Positions 55,034 to 64,000 of a stretch of DNA of 64,000 nt are shown one piece after another. The first letter of the stretch is position 1. Each line of letters begins with the position of its first letter. Origin of the DNA: Bacteroidota bacterium. GTDB lineage: Bacteria > Bacteroidota > Bacteroidia > Bacteroidales > GCA-2748055. The notes under the pieces are model-generated. The model was not told the DNA's origin. It was given only the letters and a program-made list of their open reading frames with translations, and did not search any database. A program made the position numbers and the translations under genes. The stretch spans positions 1 through 64,000 of the forward strand of contig JAAEOI010000376.1 in assembly GCA_024244665.1 (NCBI GenBank). The letters run 5' to 3'.

Positions 55034-57357
55034 CTTAACTTGGCAGCGAGGTTTTTGGTAAACCTATTCAGATTCTCCATGGTCTCCTCATCCAGTTTCT
55101 CGGCTTTGATATTCCCGCTATTTACCTCCTCAAGGAATTTGGAACCCAGGATCGCACGGGAGAAGTTGTTGACTTTCAGGTATTCGGAGTTATTCACAGT
55201 AATTCCTTCACGAACCTTGACGATGTGTTTCTTGAAATCGATGGTTGAGAAGAGATCCTCCGGATCAGGGAAATTCTCCATGAAGATCATTTGCTCCTTT
55301 CCAAGGTCAATCTTATTATCAAACAGATCTTTCATCAGGCGGTCATGAATCGACTGCTCTTCAGTGTTCCCGAAATTAAGAATGATGTAATCAAGCCCCC
55401 ATCCGATGAGGATGTTGACCATCATCGGAATACTGTCGGCTCCCGAGGCCGGAAGGAAGTAGCAATCCTTTTTAAAACCGGTGAGGGTGTTGATGGCCTT
55501 CAGAAAATAGTAGGTGGCCAGGTCCTTGACAATAACATTGTTGAATGATTTGACTATCTCCTGCTGGCTTAGCCTGGCCCCCATGGTTGAGTAAATGGGG
55601 GAGAGGGTATCGGCCGTGGCAGCTTTCAGGGTGCTGGCACTGAAAACCAGGGTCTCACTTCTCATGTCATCCTCGATGGCCCTCTGAACGGCAAGGATGC
55701 GGTATAGTTTGTTGACGTCAATCAGATGGGGTGAATGGGTGGTGTAGACGATCTGCATCTGTTGTCGGATATCATCGAAAACTTTGAGAACATCCTCCTG
55801 TGCCCGAGCATGAAGGCTTACACCCGGCTCATCGATGAGCAGGACTTTATTTTTCATGTATTCATTCATGGCTGTTGCCTTCAGCTCAAGGAAAAATGAG
55901 AGAAACCACCTTACACCCCTGCTTCTTTGTTTTGGATATAAGCGTTCTCTCTCATCCTTGATCCAAAACTCGATGAATGGTTTCCCGCTCTTCTCAGGAT
56001 TGGTGTGGTCGTAGTGGGACAGTTCAAAATTGATCTTGATTTTATTCTTCTTCCCCACATTCTGTCGCCAGAAATCCTGGAAATTCAGGGTAAGTTCTCC
56101 GTTCAGGTTCTCGATCTTCTGCTTCAGGATTCTGCTGGATGGTTGTTGAAAGAAAGAGTATTCCAATCCGGTAATAGTCAGGAAGTTGATGGCAGCCTTA
56201 TAGCCTTCTGCCCGTTTGTTTGCCCTGATAATATCCTCCAGGTCGATTCGGTTGGGAAGCAATGAACTGAAGTCTTCGAAGAGCTCAAACTCGGGGAGGA
56301 CCTTGAATAACTCGTTGGCCAGATCCTTTGAATCCAGGTATTTGTTGCGTAATTCAATCTCTTTTTCGGCCGATTTCATTGCACTTTCGAAGTTCATACC
56401 GTCAAACACAAATTCCAGACCCAGAAGGTGGGTATCATAGGACCGTTTCAGGGTTTGTATGTCATCCTTCAGTCTTTCAATATCGGCACGATTAATCTCC
56501 TCCCTGATCTCGGCAGCTCTCTGCTCCTTGTCACTGGAGTACATCCCGGTCAACTGAAGGATATCTCTCAACGTCTCCTGACATGTGGTCAGTTCCTTGC
56601 TTTGTTCATCAATTTGCAGATTCAGTTCCTCCAGGTTCCGGCTGGCATCTGTCTTTAATTTCAGGCCTTTCAGGATTGCCCGTTTTCCATCAAGATGCTT
56701 TTTTTTCAGGGTGAGGGCCTCATTCAGCTTAATAAGCATCTCCTCCTCCAAATCCAGCTCTTCTTTGGTCTCCTCCCGCTTTTCCCGGGAAGAGAACTTC
56801 CTGCTCCCGCGTTTAAGTTCGCTGATCCTCTGTTTCACAGAGTCAACCTTCTCCAGGGTCAGTCCATGTTCATCCGATGCTTTGTCAACTGCAGCAGACG
56901 CATTAGCCACCTCCCTGTTCATCTCTTCAAGCTTTCTCAGGGTCTCGTTTTCCCGCTCTCTGATGTGCTCCAGGGTTTCATCGAAGATATCCTTGAGTTC
57001 TGCCTCCATCTTCAGGAAAGAATCCATATCATCTTCCCATACTCTGCTTATAGAGATGTTCTCCAGGCTTCCCAGTACCTGCCTGACCTTGGGATTGAGT
57101 TTTTTTATCTCGATGCGGTGATTCATCTCCTTCAGAGAGAATTTGAACTGGCAGGTTATCTTTGGAAGGGAGAGGTCGCTCCGCAGCATGTCCTCGATGA
57201 GCTGTCCGTCGTGAAATGCCTTCAATCCTTCCAGGATCGATGTTTTCCCCGATTCGTTCTGGCCGATCAGGCTTGTGATGTTGTCATGAGCCAGTTGTTG
57301 CCAACCTGTGTCCACAATGGATCTGAAATTCTGAATCCGAAAGCCTATTAATTGCAT
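55030..57357 (-). CDS. OLD-family ATPase with degenerate TOPRIM domain
   Basis: The 775-residue protein has an N-terminal ABC-type ATPase half (FRIQNFRSI, Walker A IGQNESGKTS at 31-40), a long coiled coil (about 110-330), then the second half with a signature-like QRSRGVRWFLSFF and Walker B VLLIDEPGVSLHA (about 500-512) and the H-loop YTTHSPHLID. A TOPRIM-like region follows. Where active OLD nucleases have a VEG motif and later a DxD, this protein reads VKD and LNFGN, so metal-dependent cleavage is doubtful. The start is the ATG at 57357, since the longer frame uses TTG. It is ten bases after the SpoIIE gene and overlaps the C26 gene by four bases. No UvrD-like GajB gene is present. Confidence 0.82.
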   Translation of the reverse strand: MQLIGFRIQNFRSIVDTGWQQLAHDNITSLIGQNESGKTSILEGLKAFHDGQLIEDMLRSDLSLPKITCQFKFSLKEMNHRIEIKKLNPKVRQVLGSLENISISRVWEDDMDSFLKMEAELKDIFDETLEHIRERENETLRKLEEMNREVANASAAVDKASDEHGLTLEKVDSVKQRISELKRGSRKFSSREKREETKEELDLEEEMLIKLNEALTLKKKHLDGKRAILKGLKLKTDASRNLEELNLQIDEQSKELTTCQETLRDILQLTGMYSSDKEQRAAEIREEINRADIERLKDDIQTLKRSYDTHLLGLEFVFDGMNFESAMKSAEKEIELRNKYLDSKDLANELFKVLPEFELFEDFSSLLPNRIDLEDIIRANKRAEGYKAAINFLTITGLEYSFFQQPSSRILKQKIENLNGELTLNFQDFWRQNVGKKNKIKINFELSHYDHTNPEKSGKPFIEFWIKDERERLYPKQRSRGVRWFLSFFLELKATAMNEYMKNKVLLIDEPGVSLHARAQEDVLKVFDDIRQQMQIVYTTHSPHLIDVNKLYRILAVQRAIEDDMRSETLVFSASTLKAATADTLSPIYSTMGARLSQQEIVKSFNNVIVKDLATYYFLKAINTLTGFKKDCYFLPASGADSIPMMVNILIGWGLDYIILNFGNTEEQSIHDRLMKDLFDNKIDLGKEQMIFMENFPDPEDLFSTIDFKKHIVKVREGITVNNSEYLKVNNFSRAILGSKFLEEVNSGNIKAEKLDEETMENLNRFTKNLAAKLR

Positions 57358-57367
57358 GTTTGTGTAA

Positions 57368-58171
57368 TTAGACAAATTTTACTCCGAAAACCAGGATATC
57401 ATCGATCTGGGATTCATCTCCCATCCAGGATTTCATGGTTTGCTCCAAGACCTTCTTCTGTTGCACCATGCTTTTGTCCGATATACTGATCAGCAACTCT
57501 TTCATCGGTCCGTACTTGAACTTTTTATTCAGGTGACCGCCAAACTGATCTGCGTATCCATCAGAAAAAATATATACAATATCATCCTGTTTTAGTTGCA
57601 ATGTATGGTTACTGAATGACTCCTCTTCTATGGCATTGATACCCACTGGCATCTTATTCGCTTTAATTTCGGTGAGTACTTTCTTCCGTATGTGGTAGAG
57701 CGGATTATTGGCCCCGGAGTATTGCAACTCGCGGGTTTCAGTATTGTATACAAGCAGTGCCATATCCATAGCATCCTTATTCTCCATATCCTTGCCCTGC
57801 TGGTGAAGGGCATTCATGACTCTCTCCCTGAGCAGGTTGAGGATGGTGGCGGGTTTGCAGGACCCCTTGGCACTAAGAATTTCATTCAGGAAAGAGACCC
57901 CCATTATACTGAGAAGGGCACCGGGTACACCGTGTCCTGTACAATCACCGGCTGCGATGATAATCAGCTCATCTTTCCTTGTACAGTAGTAGAAATCACC
58001 ACTTACGATATCCCTGGGCTTGAAAAACAGGAAGTAATCTGAAAGAATGTTTTGCAGATAGCGTTGACTGGGCAGGATAGCCTCTTGAATAAAGCTGGCA
58101 TATTTCAGGCTGGCAAGCAGCTCTCTTCGCTGTTCCAGCAGTGTCTCTCTGCTTAGCTCTTTCTCTTTCAC
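57368..58171 (-). CDS. Stand-alone SpoIIE-type PP2C phosphatase
   Basis: The 267-residue protein consists of a short N-terminal helix (LLEQRRELLASLKYASFIQEAILPS) and a complete SpoIIE domain: [37 protein letters not shown] and SQIDDILVFG. It has no sensor or membrane part. The start is a GTG that overlaps the stop of the 1118-residue phosphatase gene by four bases. It resembles the catalytic domain of that neighbour and probably arose by duplication. It would be regulated by location or by protein contact. Confidence 0.9.
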   Translation of the reverse strand: MKEKELSRETLLEQRRELLASLKYASFIQEAILPSQRYLQNILSDYFLFFKPRDIVSGDFYYCTRKDELIIIAAGDCTGHGVPGALLSIMGVSFLNEILSAKGSCKPATILNLLRERVMNALHQQGKDMENKDAMDMALLVYNTETRELQYSGANNPLYHIRKKVLTEIKANKMPVGINAIEEESFSNHTLQLKQDDIVYIFSDGYADQFGGHLNKKFKYGPMKELLISISDKSMVQQKKVLEQTMKSWMGDESQIDDILVFGVKFV

Positions 58172-61100
58172 TGCGGATTGATTCTTAGTCCCATAACAAG
58201 GATATCGTCAATCTGGCTGATTTCACCCATCCATTCAATTAATACCCTTTCAAGTGCTGCCCCCTGTTCGTTAATGGGAACAGATTGCAGATCCAATAAT
58301 AACTTCTTAAAGTTCCTGGACATAAATTTCTTACCCTTCGGCCCTCCGAACTGGTCCAGGAATCCATCCGAGAACATATAGATGTTATAGCCTTCATCCT
58401 TGAAGGTGGTGGCGTTGAATTGCATTTTCTTTTCGGAGACCCCGATGGGCATCTGGTCGGCCCTGAACTGTATCAGCATGTTCTCTTCGTCATGAATGGA
58501 ACCCCTGGGCAGATCAAGTTCCTCTCCCTTATTTAGTTTTGTCTTCTCACTACGTTTTAGTTTCCTGACCACGTAAAGGGGGTTATAGGCACCGGAATAC
58601 TGGATCTTCTGATTCTTCATATCAATCGAGATCATGGCCAGGTCCATTCCGTCCTTGATTGTATCCATCTTACTTCCTCCCGACCGCTCCAGGGATGAAA
58701 TCACATGTTCGCGGAGGGCCTCCATGATCTCATCGGTACTGGAAATCTCCGATTTGATCACAATTTCATCCAGGAAGGTCATACCGAGCATACTCATAAA
58801 AGCTCCCGGCACACCATGGCCGGTGCAATCGGCAGCAACGATCAGCATTTTGTTATCTCTTTCTCCCATCCAGTAGAAATCACCGCTTACGATATCTCTG
58901 GGCCGGAAAAGGATGAAATGATCAATGTTGTGCTCCTTCATCAGGCGGTCGGACGGCAGCAGGGCACGCTGAATCCGGCTGGCATATTCAATGCTATCTG
59001 TAAGTTCCTCCTTCTGTTTCCGGATCTCTGCGGTCCGCTCCTGGATTACCCCTTCCAGCCTCAGGTTTTCCTGGGTGAGCCGTTGGGTATAGAGCCTGAT
59101 GATGACATATACCAGCAGTCCAGACAGCAGGATATAGCCGATAATGGCTACAATGGTGGCATACCATGGCCTGTTGATCACAAAGGAATAGCTGGCAGAC
59201 TCACTTTCCTTGCCGTACACGTTTTTTGCCTTGACCTGCAGGGTATATCTCCCGTATTTAAGATTGGTGAACTCCTTGAAGGAGACTCTGTGCCACTCGG
59301 ACCATGATTTACTGAAGCCCGTCAGCAAGTAACTGTACTGCAGCTTGTCCTCCTGCTCAAAATAGGGTGCTGCCCAGTGGAATTCTATATTGTTGTACCT
59401 GAATTTGATAAAAGGTTGTGTATCCTCCTCCTGGAAGAGTTCGATAGATCGTTCCCCCAGCATGTTCACCGTGAAGTTTGCCCCGTTGAAAAGGACCGAA
59501 TCATTTTCGATCACCACCTTTCGTATCAGGGTCTGGAAGGGAAGTGAGTCATTTCTGGAGAAGGACTTGTCAAAATGGTAGAGCTCGTCCGATTTGCTGA
59601 ACCAGACCCCGTTTTCGGGATCACTGAAAAACACTTCGGCAGAGGCGGCAGACGAAAGCCTCTGGAAGGGCTTCTCGCTGATTACCTCGAAATGGTCTCC
59701 CTTTTTCCGGGTCCTCATCTCGGTCCATCCCCGGAATTCGTTTTCAAAGGAGAACCAGTAGTCCCCGTCATGATCCCGGTGGAAAGTCCGTATGATATTG
59801 GACCCCGGGGGCAGCACGGTGTTAAAGAGTGAATCGGGAACAAACTTCTCAAGGAAATAGTTGAATCGGTAAAAACCGTTTCTGGTACCGACCAGGAGAT
59901 CTCTCTTCTCCGGGTTGAGGAAAACGATATTGTCCTCCTTGGCCGGGAGCCCGTTACCGCCCGAAAAGGTTTTCACCGTGGCCTCCTGTGAAAGTGCTAT
60001 ATCAATCTGAATTACTTTAAGAGGTGTGGAAACCCAGAGATATCCGTAGCGGTCCCTGGCCATGTGATATATCTCGTCATGCACATCACGATAGCGGTAG
60101 ATCTCCTTCCATTTCCCCTGGGAATACTGCAGTGCCACCACTTGCAAATAACCGGTATAGATCACATCGGGTCTTTCCGGGTCTGAAAGGATGTAGCGGC
60201 CTGCAATGTCCGCCAGGTCCACCGGATCCTCAGACGGATCGGACAGTTGGTCCTTAAGATTAGTCACCTGCAGCTTGTTGTCGATAATAAAAATATCAGT
60301 GAAAGTTGAGGCCAGCAGCATCGTTCTGCCCGGAGTGGGCTCAAATAGCTGCAGGTCATGAACTTCGGAGGGAATATCTGTCAGTTTCTGGAATTCAGTA
60401 TTTGATGATGATGAAGTTTTGAAATATAGTCCGCTCATGGTTGAGATGAAGAGCTGTCCGTTGAAATGGACAATATCGTTAATCAGGTTTTTAAAACCGG
60501 AACTCTCCTTAAATACCCTGAAGGGATTGTTGGCCTCAATCTTGCTGATCCCTTCCCAGTGTGCGATCCAGACAGGACCGGTTCCATTGAGCTGATCATC
60601 GGAATAGACATGTGCAATGGTGTTCTCGATCAGACCTTCCGAATCGGAGATGATCTCTTTTACCTTTCCATCCATGTCCAGGATGTAGAGTCCGTTGGAG
60701 TAAGTACACACCAGGATATTCTGATCCAGGAGCTGCATGTAGGTAACCCCGTTCAAGCGCAGTTCATCCATCAGTTCAGGGCTCAGGAATCTGTCATTTA
60801 CCTCCCCGCTCACAGTATTCAGCAGAAAAACACCACTTACCATGGTACTGACCAGGAAGTGATCATTATCGAACCGAAAGAGACCTGAAATCGATTTCTC
60901 CCGGAAGAAATCCCCCCCCGGAATTGTTTCAAAATGCTCTCCTTCATAGACCATTAAGCCTTTTCCCCAATCCAGGTTATAGAGTGTGTTTTCCACAAAA
61001 AAGCTGTGATATGGGTCCTCTGGGGTGTCAATAACTGTAACTTCTCCAAGATGAGGGTCATAAACGAAAAGTGCTGCATGGGCACAGAACCAGGTCCTTC

Positions 61101-61524
61101 CTTCAATAAAATAGGTTTTCCATACCACCATACTGGGAACTCTGTTTCTAAGGGTGGAGTCGTAAAGTGAGCGGAACTGGAGATTACCGGTTTGATCAGG
61201 TTCGAGCAGACCGAAATCACCCTCAGCTCCCACATATACAGTTCCATCATCTCCAGTTGCCAGTGAATAAACGGGAACGTTATTGGGTATGGGGATACTT
61301 CGCCACGATACCCCGTCATACTCCAGGACGCCCTTTTCATGGTTCCCTACGTAGACCACACCACGGTGATCCTGTGTAATGCACCAGTTCTGTTCATTTC
61401 CGCCCGTTTCATGATAGGGATAATTTGTAATGATGGGAACGCCATATTTATTGGGCTGTGCCTGAATAGAGAGAGCAGGCAAAAGCCAGATGACATACAG
61501 TACAGGAATGAATCGATACCTCAT
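58168..61524 (-). CDS. Propeller-sensor SpoIIE phosphatase (Reg_prop, Y_Y_Y, SpoIIE)
   Basis: The 1118-residue protein starts with a signal peptide (1-22), then a periplasmic region with ligand-binding seven-bladed propeller repeats (NWCITQDHRGVVYVGN, GVLEYDGVSWRSIP, VYSLATGDDGTVYVG, and others to about 690), a Y_Y_Y domain (about 715-780, FKEFTNLKYGRYTLQVKAKN), one membrane helix (about 787-808), a coiled coil and a SpoIIE phosphatase domain with [35 protein letters not shown] and SQIDDILVMG. It is the phosphatase counterpart of hybrid two-component sensors. It heads the operon with the stand-alone phosphatase, the OLD-type ATPase and the C26 protein. Confidence 0.9.
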   Translation of the reverse strand: MRYRFIPVLYVIWLLPALSIQAQPNKYGVPIITNYPYHETGGNEQNWCITQDHRGVVYVGNHEKGVLEYDGVSWRSIPIPNNVPVYSLATGDDGTVYVGAEGDFGLLEPDQTGNLQFRSLYDSTLRNRVPSMVVWKTYFIEGRTWFCAHAALFVYDPHLGEVTVIDTPEDPYHSFFVENTLYNLDWGKGLMVYEGEHFETIPGGDFFREKSISGLFRFDNDHFLVSTMVSGVFLLNTVSGEVNDRFLSPELMDELRLNGVTYMQLLDQNILVCTYSNGLYILDMDGKVKEIISDSEGLIENTIAHVYSDDQLNGTGPVWIAHWEGISKIEANNPFRVFKESSGFKNLINDIVHFNGQLFISTMSGLYFKTSSSSNTEFQKLTDIPSEVHDLQLFEPTPGRTMLLASTFTDIFIIDNKLQVTNLKDQLSDPSEDPVDLADIAGRYILSDPERPDVIYTGYLQVVALQYSQGKWKEIYRYRDVHDEIYHMARDRYGYLWVSTPLKVIQIDIALSQEATVKTFSGGNGLPAKEDNIVFLNPEKRDLLVGTRNGFYRFNYFLEKFVPDSLFNTVLPPGSNIIRTFHRDHDGDYWFSFENEFRGWTEMRTRKKGDHFEVISEKPFQRLSSAASAEVFFSDPENGVWFSKSDELYHFDKSFSRNDSLPFQTLIRKVVIENDSVLFNGANFTVNMLGERSIELFQEEDTQPFIKFRYNNIEFHWAAPYFEQEDKLQYSYLLTGFSKSWSEWHRVSFKEFTNLKYGRYTLQVKAKNVYGKESESASYSFVINRPWYATIVAIIGYILLSGLLVYVIIRLYTQRLTQENLRLEGVIQERTAEIRKQKEELTDSIEYASRIQRALLPSDRLMKEHNIDHFILFRPRDIVSGDFYWMGERDNKMLIVAADCTGHGVPGAFMSMLGMTFLDEIVIKSEISSTDEIMEALREHVISSLERSGGSKMDTIKDGMDLAMISIDMKNQKIQYSGAYNPLYVVRKLKRSEKTKLNKGEELDLPRGSIHDEENMLIQFRADQMPIGVSEKKMQFNATTFKDEGYNIYMFSDGFLDQFGGPKGKKFMSRNFKKLLLDLQSVPINEQGAALERVLIEWMGEISQIDDILVMGLRINPQ

Positions 61525-61662
61525 AAAGGTGATTTAAAACATTCTAAAATATTGAAAATATGTGGTTCTATGTGCAGGAAATACTCTTTTTTATCACCAA
61601 TCTGCAACCTAAAACCTCTATATTGGTCAATTAACTATCCGGACCTCCCAACGGATCTGCAA

Positions 61663-64000
61663 ATGAGGCCTTATCTGACCATATGGATTTTGCTGTTCAG
61701 TTTTCTGATTACACCTGGAAAACTTTGGGGAGAGGAGCGCCCGGTGAAGCTCTCAACCTCAGCGGAGAAAGGCTTTACAAAACTTGTGTTTGATGGAAGA
61801 GATTTTCACTTTGAAGCAGCTATAGATCAGGTCATTCTTACCAATCAGGAGTTCGGATATCAGTTCAGTTCCATCGAAATTACGGGTTTTTACCTGAATG
61901 GTGAGCCCGGATCCCCGGCACTTCCTCTTAGCTCTCTTCTTTTTGAAGCACCTGATCTTAAGAGGCGGCATATCCGGGTTGAACTCCTGGATTCCGTGGT
62001 TTTCGACCTGGAAGAGATGGGAGTCACAGGAATCATTTCACCTGTGCACCAGGAGACCAGGAAGGGAAGTCCCAATCCGGGATTATTGATCGACAGTGCC
62101 GTTTATCTCCTTGATGAATGGCTGGGTGGACCAGTCATCAGGGTGGAGTATGAGGGCAGGATGAGGGGCCTTGAGATGTGCAACCTTCATTTCAGCCCGG
62201 TCCAATACAATCCGGTACGCAAGCAGCTTAAAGTCTACAGCAGGGTTCGCTGTATCATTGAGAGTGGTCGGGTTCAAGCTGTTCCGGGACTGGCTGACGG
62301 GGCATTCTCAAATCTATTCGGGCGGGTGGTGCGCCAGGATAACATTACTGTTCAGAAGGCAGTGGAGGCGGAGCGGCCCATGACCCTGGTGATCCTTTCA
62401 GACACCATCTTCAGGGAGGCCTTGCAGCCCCTGGTGGAGTGGAAGTCACGAAAGGGCTTCCGGGTGGTGGAGGCTTACCGGCACGACAGTCTGGCCGGAG
62501 GAACACGTAAGACCATGAAAGCATACCTGGAAACCCTGTACCATTATCCGCCGGATGGGATTGCTCCACCCACCTATCTGCTGATTGTGGGCGATGTGGA
62601 ACATATTCCGCTTTCACAATATTCTGGCCAGGTTACAGACCTTTATTATGCCACATACGACGGTGAGGGAGATTATATCCCTGACCTTTTTTACGGAAGG
62701 ATATCTGTTGCCTCTCCCAAGCAGCTTGAGGGTGTGGTGGAAAAGATACTGGAGTATGAGCAGCACCTCTTTCCCGATCCCTCATTCCTGGAGCGTTCGG
62801 TGCTGATTGCCGGAGTAGATGGTGTCTATGCGGGCACCTATGGTAACGGGCAAATCAACTATGCAGGGGCATACTATCTGAATGCCGGCATGGGCCGTGA
62901 AGCTTATCTTTTCCCGTATCCGGAGTCGCATACGAGCGGAGGGGAGATCATAGGGCTGATTTCGGGCGGGGTTGGTTTTGTCAACTACACGGGTCATGGC
63001 CTGACCGACAGGTGGGAGGATCCTGCCTTCACCACCGGACATATTGATCAGTTGCAGAACCAGGGGATGTACCCTGTGATGATCGGCAACGGGTGCGAAA
63101 CCAACCGGTTTTCCGTCGGGGAGTGTTTCGCTGAGGCACTGGTGAGGGCACCGGGAAAAGGAGCCCTTGCCTACATCGGGTGCACCAATGACTCATACTG
63201 GGATGAGGATTATTACTGGTCTGTCGGGCTCGGGGCCATATCTTCAAATCCTGGTTATGAAGTGACTACCCAGGGTTATTTCGATAAAGTATTTCACACC
63301 CACGGCGAAGCTCATGAGCTCTGGACACCCTCACTGGGTGAAATGATCTTCGGTGGAAATATGGCTGTCCAGCAGAGTTCAACACATCGGAAACAGTTTT
63401 ACTGGGAGATCTACCAGCTTGCAGGGGATCCCTCAATCGTACCCTGGTTCAGTCAGCCGGCAAAGCAGCAGGTAATCCATCCTTCAGCGATCCCTGCAGG
63501 TGTGCAAAGGGTGGATGTTCGGTGTGATCCATACAGTTATGTGGCACTCTCGCATGAGGGCCGCCTCCTTGACGCAAGACATGCTGACCCTGGTGGATTT
63601 GTCACGCTGTGGTTCGATACGATCTCTTCCGGAGCACTGGATCTGATGGTTACAGGTGATGCGCATCAGCCATATTCCAGTCAGGTTGAACTGGGCAATA
63701 GAAGCGGATCCTATCTGGATTTGCTGGGCCACAAATTTGCAGGCGAATCCCATGAAGAGGACGGGCTGCTTACACCTGGAGAGGAGGTATCACTATCCCT
63801 TGAGTTGATGAACAGGGGAGTAGAGGCAATAGTGGGGGATACCCTGTTGCTTACCTGGGATCAAAACAGTCTTATCGTTTCAGATTCCCTCTACCCTATA
63901 GACCTGCTTGCAGCCGGTGATACCCTTGTGCTATCGGAAGTATTTCGTTTTCAAGCCGGTCACTACACGGCCGATCAGTCCAGCCTGGTTCTGGGGGTCG
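61663..64000 (+). CDS. Gingipain-family (C25) cysteine peptidase, C-terminally incomplete
   Basis: The gene runs off the right edge after 779 codons. It begins with a signal peptide (about 1-24), has a pro-domain region with YLNGEPGSPALPL-type text, and the C25 core. The catalytic His is in GFVNYTGHG (about residue 446) and the Cys in IGNGCETNRF (about 480), with LAGDPSIVPW near the end of the catalytic domain. A beta-sandwich region follows. Such proteins are usually exported by the type IX secretion system, but the C-terminal signal lies outside the window. It is divergent from the propeller-sensor gene. Confidence 0.9.
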   Translation, partial: MRPYLTIWILLFSFLITPGKLWGEERPVKLSTSAEKGFTKLVFDGRDFHFEAAIDQVILTNQEFGYQFSSIEITGFYLNGEPGSPALPLSSLLFEAPDLKRRHIRVELLDSVVFDLEEMGVTGIISPVHQETRKGSPNPGLLIDSAVYLLDEWLGGPVIRVEYEGRMRGLEMCNLHFSPVQYNPVRKQLKVYSRVRCIIESGRVQAVPGLADGAFSNLFGRVVRQDNITVQKAVEAERPMTLVILSDTIFREALQPLVEWKSRKGFRVVEAYRHDSLAGGTRKTMKAYLETLYHYPPDGIAPPTYLLIVGDVEHIPLSQYSGQVTDLYYATYDGEGDYIPDLFYGRISVASPKQLEGVVEKILEYEQHLFPDPSFLERSVLIAGVDGVYAGTYGNGQINYAGAYYLNAGMGREAYLFPYPESHTSGGEIIGLISGGVGFVNYTGHGLTDRWEDPAFTTGHIDQLQNQGMYPVMIGNGCETNRFSVGECFAEALVRAPGKGALAYIGCTNDSYWDEDYYWSVGLGAISSNPGYEVTTQGYFDKVFHTHGEAHELWTPSLGEMIFGGNMAVQQSSTHRKQFYWEIYQLAGDPSIVPWFSQPAKQQVIHPSAIPAGVQRVDVRCDPYSYVALSHEGRLLDARHADPGGFVTLWFDTISSGALDLMVTGDAHQPYSSQVELGNRSGSYLDLLGHKFAGESHEEDGLLTPGEEVSLSLELMNRGVEAIVGDTLLLTWDQNSLIVSDSLYPIDLLAAGDTLVLSEVFRFQAGHYTADQSSLVLGV

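Noticed and set aside
55030..57357. Gabija defence system
   Set aside because: GajA is an OLD-TOPRIM protein, but no UvrD-like GajB gene is adjacent and the TOPRIM residues look lost.

Overview
The window is a gene-dense piece of a Bacteroidota chromosome, most likely a Bacteroidales/Marinilabiliales-type marine or anaerobic member. Pointers are intergenic boxes of the Bacteroidota -7 type (TAnnTTTG), 7TMR-DISM and propeller-type SpoIIE phosphatases, a gingipain-family C25 peptidase, tandem ExbD genes, WbqC, many SPII lipoproteins and NhaD. The genus cannot be read from the sequence. No rRNA, CRISPR array, transposase, integrase or phage gene was seen.

Layout. 1-2.6 kb: start of an ActP-type symporter with its DUF485 partner, then an unrecognised secreted trio (two tandem paralogues and a lipoprotein). 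2.7-4.3 kb: an exported protein with a degenerate zinc-protease motif, and nth. 4.3-9.9 kb: an aromatic amino-acid operon (pheA, DAHP synthase-chorismate mutase, aroB, aroD, aroC, tyrA) preceded by a complete attenuator with a Tyr/Phe-rich leader peptide. 9.8-17.6 kb, reverse strand: tilS, ahpC, an M49-like lipoprotein peptidase, proS, and a 7TMR-SpoIIE phosphatase. 17.7-22.9 kb: an FG-GAP lipoprotein, a Tyr/Ser-rich repeat lipoprotein behind a sigma-54-like promoter, and a FadL-type porin. 22.8-32.3 kb, reverse strand: wbqC, two lepB paralogues, dapB, the thrS-infC-rpmI-rplT operon (infC apparently starting with AUA), and a YgiQ-type radical SAM protein. 32.4-33.7 kb: a PKD lipoprotein, a structured element complementary to tRNA-Leu, and two tRNA-Leu genes. 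33.7-39.4 kb: an exported TIM-barrel protein, then glpD-glpK and a truncated glpF that runs into an anomalous segment carrying gpsA. 39.5-53.5 kb: an FtsX-type permease, glyA-tauE, exbB-exbD-exbD-tonB, nhaD, tamB and tsaD. 53.6-61.5 kb: a SiaC-like protein facing a four-gene operon of two SpoIIE phosphatases, an OLD-type ATPase and an exported class I GATase. 61.7 kb to the end: an incomplete C25 peptidase.

How the genes work together. The aromatic operon holds the committed step, three shikimate steps, and both the Phe and Tyr branches; its leader peptide reads both end products. The ExbB/ExbD/TonB set energises outer-membrane uptake. The glp genes form a glycerol catabolic unit whose permease is broken. 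The 53.6-61.5 kb block joins phosphatase signalling to an OLD ATPase whose TOPRIM residues look lost, an arrangement I do not recognise as a described system.

All calls come from reading the sequence without database searches. Domain positions are approximate unless a motif is quoted.
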